Made by a program: the position numbers and the translations under genes
Origin: Actinomycetota bacterium
GTDB lineage: Bacteria; Actinomycetota; Acidimicrobiia; Acidimicrobiales; AC-35
DNA: 49,142 nt
Reading direction: 5' to 3'
Assembly: GCA_005884125.1 (NCBI GenBank)
Contig: VAXP01000047.1
Coordinates: forward strand, 1 to 49,142
Notes under the pieces: model-generated
The model's database searches: none
What the model was told of the DNA's origin: nothing
What the model saw: the letters and a program-made list of their open reading frames with translations, nothing else
In this document: positions 44,919 through 49,142 of the stretch, one piece after another
Position numbering within the stretch: position 1 is the first letter of the stretch
How the letters are laid out: each line of letters opens with the position of its first letter

Positions 44919-45682
44919 AGGTGCTGGCCACCTACAGCATCAAGGGCGGGGTGGGGAAGACGTCGGCGGCCGTGAACCTGGCCGCCAGCGCGGCCCTGGC
45001 CGGTTGGAACGTGCTGGTTTGGGATCTCGACCCCCAGGGGGCGGCCACCTACCTGTTCCGCACCAAGGCCAAGGTGAAGGGGGGGTCCCGGGCCCTGGTC
45101 TCCCAGCGCCGAAGCCTCCTGGACGCGGCGGTGGCCACCAACGTGGCCAACCTCGACCTCGTGCCCGCCGACTTCCGCTACCGGCATCTGGACCTGCAGC
45201 TGCACGACACCAAGGGGTCCACCCGTGTTCTGGCCGAGCTCATCCAGCCCCTCGCCGGCAGCTACGACTGGGTCGTCCTGGACTGCGCCCCCAGCATCTC
45301 GTTGGTCACCGAAGGTGTGCTGGAGGCGGTCGACATCCTGCTCGTGCCCGTCATCCCCTCTGCCCTCTCGGTGCGCACGGTCGACCAGCTCCTGGCCTTC
45401 GTCGACGGCGCCCACCCCGACGGGCCCCAGCTGCGCCGCTTCGAGGTCGTCGTGTTCTTCTCCATGGTCGACGGGCGGCGCCGGCTCCACCGCGAGGTGC
45501 TGGCCGAGCTGCCGGAACGCCACCCCGGCCTGGTGGCCCTGGCCTCGGTGCCCATGGCCAGCATCGTGGAGCGCATGGGCGTGGAGCGGGCTCCCATCGG
45601 GTCGTTCGCCTCGGGCACCAAGGCGGCGTTGGCCTACGCCCAGCTGTGGGAGGAGTTGCAGGGGCGCTGGCCTGACCCCTGA
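44915..45682 (+). CDS. Orphan ParA/MinD-type ATPase
   Basis: The product is 255 residues. Start TTG 44915 (MKVLATYSIKGGVGKTSAA) overlaps the CHAD stop and follows GGCGGAGG; the longer track ORF is a shadow of the CHAD gene. The deviant Walker A KGGVGKTS starts at residue 10 and has the signature lysine. Switch I/Walker A-prime is VLVWDLDPQGAATYLF, and Walker B is YDWVVLDCAPSIS. There is no N-terminal HTH, as in type Ib ParA and cargo-positioning ATPases. No parB or parS is nearby. Coupling to a polyphosphate-binding protein suggests positioning of a non-DNA cargo (inference). Confidence 0.93.
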   Translation: MKVLATYSIKGGVGKTSAAVNLAASAALAGWNVLVWDLDPQGAATYLFRTKAKVKGGSRALVSQRRSLLDAAVATNVANLDLVPADFRYRHLDLQLHDTKGSTRVLAELIQPLAGSYDWVVLDCAPSISLVTEGVLEAVDILLVPVIPSALSVRTVDQLLAFVDGAHPDGPQLRRFEVVVFFSMVDGRRRLHREVLAELPERHPGLVALASVPMASIVERMGVERAPIGSFASGTKAALAYAQLWEELQGRWPDP

Positions 45683-45693
45683 CGGGCGCGGGT

Positions 45694-46065
45694 TCAGCGC
45701 GGAGAGAGCGCGGCTCGAAGGGCGGCCACCCGCTCGGGGAGCAGGCGGTACCAGACCCACTTGCCCCGGCGTTCGCCCTCAACCAGGCCGGCCTCGCCCA
45801 GGACCTTGAGGTGGTGGCTCACGGTGGGCTGGCTCTTGCCCAGGGGCACGACCAGCTCGCACACGCACACCTCACCGGAGGGGGCGGCGCCCAGGATGGA
45901 CAGGATCTGCAGGCGGACGGGATCGGCCAGGGCGGAGTACCCCCGGGCCAGCTCCAGGGCCCGGTCGGCGTCGAGTGGCGCGGCGAGAGAGGAGGGGCAG
46001 CAGTCCTCGCCTGCCGGCGCCGGCGCACCCCGGGGTCGCCGGACCCGCTCGGCGGCCTTCACCAT
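45694..46065 (-). CDS. arsR: ArsR arsenite-responsive repressor
   Basis: The product is 123 residues with ribosome site GAGGCGGG upstream. The winged HTH is YSALADPVRLQILSIL, GKSQPTVSHHLKVLGEAGLVEGERRGKWVWY. Metal-sensing cysteines are visible both in EVCVCELV, the ELCVCDL-type motif of the recognition area, and in an N-terminal CC pair (EDCCPSS), so it can bind As(III) or a similar soft ion. It is divergent from the arsenic operon with dyads in between, the standard arrangement for autoregulation and derepression by arsenite. It converges with the ParA gene (11 bases between stops). Confidence 0.9.
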   Translation of the reverse strand: MVKAAERVRRPRGAPAPAGEDCCPSSLAAPLDADRALELARGYSALADPVRLQILSILGAAPSGEVCVCELVVPLGKSQPTVSHHLKVLGEAGLVEGERRGKWVWYRLLPERVAALRAALSPR

Positions 46066-46082
46066 GTTGATCCCGCCTCACA

Positions 46083-46134
46083 TTGACAAGCCTCGATGCA
46101 TCGATGATACTCAACGCATCGACCGTTGTCGATG
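46083..46134 (+). promoter_or_regulatory. Arsenic-operon promoter with two ArsR-type dyads
   Basis: TTGACA (46083-46088), a 17-base spacer and GATACT (46106-46111) form a good plus-strand promoter. The spacer holds the 12-base palindrome TCGATGCATCGA (46093-46104). A second dyad, CATCGAC-CGTT-GTCGATG (46117-46134), covers the likely start point. Both share the CATCGA half-site, so binding by the adjacent ArsR is probable. Confidence 0.75.
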
Positions 46135-46154
46135 AGAGAGCCAGGGAGGCCCAT

Positions 46155-46607
46155 GTGTCCCGCATCCAGCTCGCCCTCAACGTGAGCGACCTCGACTCCG
46201 CCATCGCCTTCTACAGCAAGCTCTTCGGCGCGGTCCCGGCCAAGGTCCGGCCCGGTTACGCGAACTTCGCGGTGGCCGACCCGCCGCTCAAGCTCGTGCT
46301 CTTCCAGGGCCAGGGCCAGCCCGGCACCCTCAACCACCTGGGGGTGGAGGTGGGCTCCACCGAGGACGTGGCCGCGGCCCACTCCCGACTGGCTGCGGGC
46401 GGCCTGGCCACGGCCGCGGAGGACGAGGTCACCTGTTGCTACGCGGTGCAGGACAAGGTGTGGGTCGACGGCCCCGACTCGGAGCCCTGGGAGATCTACA
46501 CCGTCCTGGCCGACGCCGAGATGCCCGCGGCCCAGCTGCAGTCGTCCGACCCGGGCAGCTGCGGCCCGGCCGCGTGCTGCGACGCCGGCGCGGAAGCCCC
46601 GGCCTGA
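46155..46607 (+). CDS. ArsI/CadI-like VOC dioxygenase-fold protein
   Basis: The product is 150 residues from GTG 46155 after GGGAGG; upstream ATGs lie in the operator. The VOC fold is seen in RIQLALNVSDLDSAIAFYSKLFG, NFAVADPPLKLVLFQ, NHLGVEVGSTEDVAAAHSRL and EPWEIYTVLAD (metal glutamate). The vicinal cysteine pair of ArsI is present in VTCCYAVQDKVWV, and the tail has more cysteines (SCGPAACCDAG). ArsI cleaves the C-As bond of organoarsenicals; the related CadI is a cadmium/arsenic-induced protein without a fixed role. It is first in the arsenic operon. Confidence 0.9.
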   Translation: MSRIQLALNVSDLDSAIAFYSKLFGAVPAKVRPGYANFAVADPPLKLVLFQGQGQPGTLNHLGVEVGSTEDVAAAHSRLAAGGLATAAEDEVTCCYAVQDKVWVDGPDSEPWEIYTVLADAEMPAAQLQSSDPGSCGPAACCDAGAEAPA

Positions 46608-46611
46608 TTTC

Positions 46612-47258
46612 GTGGGCGCAGAGCCCTTGGGCCGACGGCTCCTGGCCGAGCTCCTGGGCACCGGCCTGCTCGTGGCCGCGGTCGTGGGCTCGGGCATCGC
46701 CGCGGCCCGGTTGTCGCCCGGCAACCTCGGGCTCGAGTTGCTAGAGAACGCGGCCGCCACCTCGGGTGCGCTCGTAGCGCTGATCCTGGCCCTGGCACCG
46801 GTGTCGGGCGCCCACTTCAACCCGGTGGTGACCCTGGCCGACCGGGCCTTCGGGGGCATCGCCAGCATCGACGCGGCGGCCTACGTCACGGCCCAGGTTG
46901 CGGGGGGGCTGGGCGGGTCGCTCCTGGCTCCGGCGGGCTCTGGCTGGCCGAGGTGGTGGCCACCTTCGGCCTGGTGCTGATCGTGTTGGGCGTCGTGCGT
47001 TCGGGCCGAGCTGGTTGGGCGCCCTTGGCGGTGGGCGGCTACATCGGCGGCGCCTATTTCTTCACGTCCTCGACCAGCTTCGCCAACCCGGCGGTGACCA
47101 TCGGGAGGACCGTCACGGACACCTTCGCCGGCATCAGGCCCTCCTCCGCTCCCGCCTTCGTCGCCGCCCAGCTGGGCGGCGGGGCGCTGGCCGTGGCCGC
47201 CATCCGAATCCTTTACCCGCGCGTGACCGAGGCGGTGCGGACCGAGGCTCGGGTGTGA
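46612..47258 (+). pseudogene. Frameshifted aquaglyceroporin (AqpS-type arsenite channel) gene
   Basis: From GTG 46612 the first frame gives a MIP N-terminal half: AELLGTGLLVAAVVGSGIAA and, with the first pore motif altered to NPV, SGAHFNPVVTLADR. It loses homology near 46940. The second half is in another frame (GGLWLAEVVATFGLVLIV, YFFTSSTSFANPAVTIGR with NPA) and ends at 47258. The joint also seems to lack 20 or so residues of the linker and helix between the halves. MIP channels in ars operons let arsenite leave the cell after ArsC has made it. The second frame ends with GTGA overlapping arsC. Confidence 0.85.
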
Positions 47259-47665
47259 AGGCCGAGCCTGTCGTGCTCTTCCTGTGCGTCCACAACTCGG
47301 GGCGCAGCGTGGCCGCCCGCGTGCTCCTCGATCACCACGCCCGGGGTCGGGTCCGGGTGCGGTCCGCCGGCTCCGAGCCGGCCGAGACGATCAACCCGGC
47401 GGTGGCCCAGATCCTGAAGGAGCGGGGCCTCGACCCGTCCCGGGAGGTCCCCGAGGCTCTCACCGACACCCTGGCCCGGGAGGCCGACGTGATCGTCACC
47501 ATGGGATGCGGCGACGCCTGCCCGGTGTACCCGGGCAAGCGCTACGTCGACTGGGACCTCCCCGACCCCGCCGGCCAACCCGTCGAGCGGGTCAGGCCCA
47601 TCGTCGAAGACATCGACAGGCGTGTCCGGGCATTGCTGGCCGAGCTGTCGGGCGCGCCGCGCTGA
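47255..47665 (+). CDS. arsC: Arsenate reductase, low-molecular-weight phosphatase fold
   Basis: The product is 136 residues from GTG 47255, overlapping the channel stop. The catalytic P-loop is FLCVHNSGRSVAA (C-x5-R-S). The downstream cysteines in TMGCGDACPVYPGKRYVDWDLPDP match the thioredoxin-coupled ArsC class, where three cysteines pass a disulfide to the surface; the aspartate of DLPDP is the general acid. It reduces arsenate to arsenite. With ArsR and the channel it forms a detoxification set, although the channel is broken in this sequence. Confidence 0.93.
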   Translation: MKAEPVVLFLCVHNSGRSVAARVLLDHHARGRVRVRSAGSEPAETINPAVAQILKERGLDPSREVPEALTDTLAREADVIVTMGCGDACPVYPGKRYVDWDLPDPAGQPVERVRPIVEDIDRRVRALLAELSGAPR

Positions 47666-47690
47666 GCCGTCGGGCGCGCCGCGCTGAGCC
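47647..47690 (+). repeat. 22-bp perfect tandem duplication at the arsC stop
   Basis: GTCGGGCGCGCCGCGCTGAGCC occurs twice head to tail (47647-47668, 47669-47690). The first copy contains the arsC stop TGA, so the coding sequence is not changed. Confidence 0.97.
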
Positions 47691-47717
47691 GATTCCGACT
47701 CTGGGAGACTCCCGGAC

Positions 47718-48773
47718 GTGACCTACAGGGTGATCCAGTGGGCTACGGGCACGGTCGGCGTCCATGCCGTCCCCGCCATCGCCGCCCACCCCGACCTGGA
47801 TCTGGCCGGGCTCTGGGTGCACTCAGAAGCCAAGGTCGGCCGTGACGCGGGCGAGATCTGCGGTGTGGGGCCGCTCGGCGTCACGGCCACCAACGACGCC
47901 GACGCCCTGCTCGCCAGCGATGCCGACTGTGTCTGCTACATGGCTCACTCCGACGTCCGCCCCCATGAGGTCGTCGAGGACCTGGCCCGGATGCTGGAGG
48001 CGGGCAAGAACGTGGTCAACACCTCCTTCGTGCCCCTCCTGTACCCCAAGGCCGCCGGACCGGGCGTGCAGGAGCGCCTCGAGGCGGCGTGCCTGGCGGG
48101 ACGGGCGAGCCTGTACACCTCCGGCATCGACCCCGGGTATGGCAACGCCGGTGCCGCCATCGGTGCCCTGGCCCTGTGCAAGGACGTGACCTCGGTCCGG
48201 ATGGCCGAGATCGTCAACTACGCCACCTGGGACAACCCGTTCACCATGTTCGAGATCATGGGCTTCGGAAAGGCGAGCCCGGCGGAGTCCCTGCTGCTGG
48301 CGCCCGGCTCGACGGCGCTGGCGTGGGGCCCGGTGATCGAGTTGGTGGCCGCCGCCCTCGACGTGGGGCTCGACGGCATCACCGAAGGGCACGAGGTCCT
48401 CGTTGCCGACGAGGCGTTCGACATCGCTTCCGGGCGGATCGAGGCGGGCACCATCTCGGGTATGCGGTTCGAGATCCGGGGCATGGTGGGCGGTGAGCCC
48501 AGGATCGTGGTCGAGCACGTGACGCGGCTGCGGGACGGCGACGCGCCGGCGTGGCGCCAGGGTCACGGATACATCGTCGACATCGACGGCGAGCCGAGCG
48601 TGAAGCTCTCGCTCGAGTTGTCGAGCCGCTTTGGCGACCACAACTACGCCGGATGTCTGGCGACGGCGATGCACGTGATAAACGCCATCCCCGCGGTATG
48701 CGCGGCAGAGCCGGGCGTGCTGTCCTTCCTCGACCTTCCCGTGTACAGCGCCCGGCACCTGATGCGCCAATAA
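47718..48773 (+). CDS. DapB-like NAD(P)-dependent dehydrogenase
   Basis: The product is 351 residues from GTG 47718. The N-terminal Rossmann fold opens with YRVIQWATGTVGVHAVPAIAAHPDLDLAGLWVH (G-x-x-G motif TGTVG). It continues with an acidic, cysteine-containing ADCVCYMAHSD, like dihydrodipicolinate reductase N-domains and 2,4-diaminopentanoate dehydrogenase. The C-terminal part contains LYTSGIDPGYGNAG and EIVNYATWDNPFTMFEIMGFG, common to a large actinobacterial family of unknown substrate. It follows the arsenic operon by 52 bases but has no clear link to it. Confidence 0.88.
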   Translation: MTYRVIQWATGTVGVHAVPAIAAHPDLDLAGLWVHSEAKVGRDAGEICGVGPLGVTATNDADALLASDADCVCYMAHSDVRPHEVVEDLARMLEAGKNVVNTSFVPLLYPKAAGPGVQERLEAACLAGRASLYTSGIDPGYGNAGAAIGALALCKDVTSVRMAEIVNYATWDNPFTMFEIMGFGKASPAESLLLAPGSTALAWGPVIELVAAALDVGLDGITEGHEVLVADEAFDIASGRIEAGTISGMRFEIRGMVGGEPRIVVEHVTRLRDGDAPAWRQGHGYIVDIDGEPSVKLSLELSSRFGDHNYAGCLATAMHVINAIPAVCAAEPGVLSFLDLPVYSARHLMRQ

Positions 48774-48849
48774 CACCCGCAGGCGCGGTCACCGCCCGAG
48801 GTGGGCAGGCGCGCCACCCCGCTGGGCGCCATGGGGTCACGCGACGCGG

Positions 48850-49142
48850 TCAGGGCAGGTCGCGGACCAGCTCGCGCCGGTAGGGGACGTCGTGGAGGCG
48901 GGGGCGCCCGGCGGGCTGGAAGGAGGGGAGCAGGGCCCGGCGGTGGCCGGTCGTGCGGTTGGGCGAGGAGCGGTGGACCAGGAAGGCGCCGAACATGAGC
49001 ATCGAGCCCGCGGGCACCTCGACGGTGACCTCCCTTTCGAGGTCGAGCCGGGCCGCATCGGCGAGGAACTCGGTGGGCTCGTTGCGGTCGCGAACTGCGG
49101 GCCCGGCCGAGTGCGAGCCGGCGATGACCCGCACGGCGCCGT
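48850..49142 (-). CDS. Phytanoyl-CoA dioxygenase-like protein, C-terminal part (cut by window end)
   Basis: This partial gene runs off the right edge of the window. The visible 97 residues begin AVRVIAGSHSAGPAVRDR and continue with VEVPAGSMLMFGAFLVHRSSPNRT and HRRALLPSFQPAGRPRLHD. The HRSxPN histidine is the last ligand of the Fe(II) facial triad in PhyH-type 2-oxoglutarate dioxygenases, and the following arginine would bind 2-oxoglutarate. The H-x-D part lies outside. The substrate is unknown. Confidence 0.85.
   Translation of the reverse strand, partial: GAVRVIAGSHSAGPAVRDRNEPTEFLADAARLDLEREVTVEVPAGSMLMFGAFLVHRSSPNRTTGHRRALLPSFQPAGRPRLHDVPYRRELVRDLP

Overview
The window reads as chromosomal DNA of a high-GC actinobacterium. 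This is inferred from the strong G/C third-position bias, the many GTG and TTG starts, and the gene families seen: an LLM-class (F420-type) oxidoreductase, mycothiol-dependent maleylpyruvate-isomerase-like proteins, a WS/DGAT acyltransferase, CYP125/142-like P450s, an MMPL transporter and an actinobacterial YlbL-type protease. A lineage such as Acidimicrobiia would fit, but I cannot fix the genus from the sequence alone. No rRNA, tRNA, CRISPR array or prophage was recognised.

Layout. 0.1-1.9 kb: an IS1634-type insertion sequence with recognisable inverted ends. 2.3-6.5 kb: a secreted protein, a truncated VOC gene, and a P450 translationally coupled to an ABC1/UbiB-type kinase, divergent from a tetR with a three-half-site operator. 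6.9-8.7 kb: a NarL-type two-component system. 8.9-13.3 kb: a decayed zone holding a degenerate cNMP-binding domain, a 130-bp perfect dispersed duplication around a DinB gene, a GNAT gene, a conserved unknown gene, a terpenoid-toroid remnant and a frameshifted endonuclease/phosphatase-fold gene. 13.6-17.3 kb: a second P450, a WS/DGAT wax ester/triacylglycerol synthase and a PlsC acyltransferase, which look like lipid/sterol metabolism. 17.4-20.9 kb: a decayed RibD-like gene, a cation/Ca2+ exchanger, a GNAT gene coupled to a frameshifted maleylpyruvate-isomerase-like gene, and a P-loop kinase. 21.1-26.2 kb: a tandem-barrel ABM protein, a MerR-SDR-LLM gene set behind a textbook 19-bp-spacer MerR promoter, a MOSC gene cut by a 42-bp tandem duplication, a broken carboxymuconolactone decarboxylase and an MBL-fold lactonase-like enzyme. 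26.2-33.2 kb: a tetR-MMPL operon, an alpha/beta hydrolase, a Mo-cofactor oxidoreductase overlapping its probable flavin reductase, a broken aldo/keto reductase and another tetR. 33.2-43.1 kb: ordinary metabolic genes plus an unusual cNMP-binding/transmembrane/PDZ/Lon protease fusion. 43.3-45.7 kb: a CYTH/CHAD protein translationally coupled to an orphan ParA ATPase. 45.7-47.7 kb: an arsenic cluster (arsR, ArsI/CadI-like, aquaglyceroporin, arsC). 47.7-49.1 kb: a DapB-like dehydrogenase and a PhyH dioxygenase cut by the window edge.

Three things stand out. First, the CHAD-ParA pair could be a cargo-positioning module for polyphosphate. Second, the cNMP-Lon fusion could carry a cytoplasmic nucleotide signal to a protease outside the membrane. 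Third, about ten otherwise well-preserved genes are broken by small indels, in-frame deletions or short tandem duplications. This is either real, recent gene decay or an assembly artefact, and read mapping would settle which.
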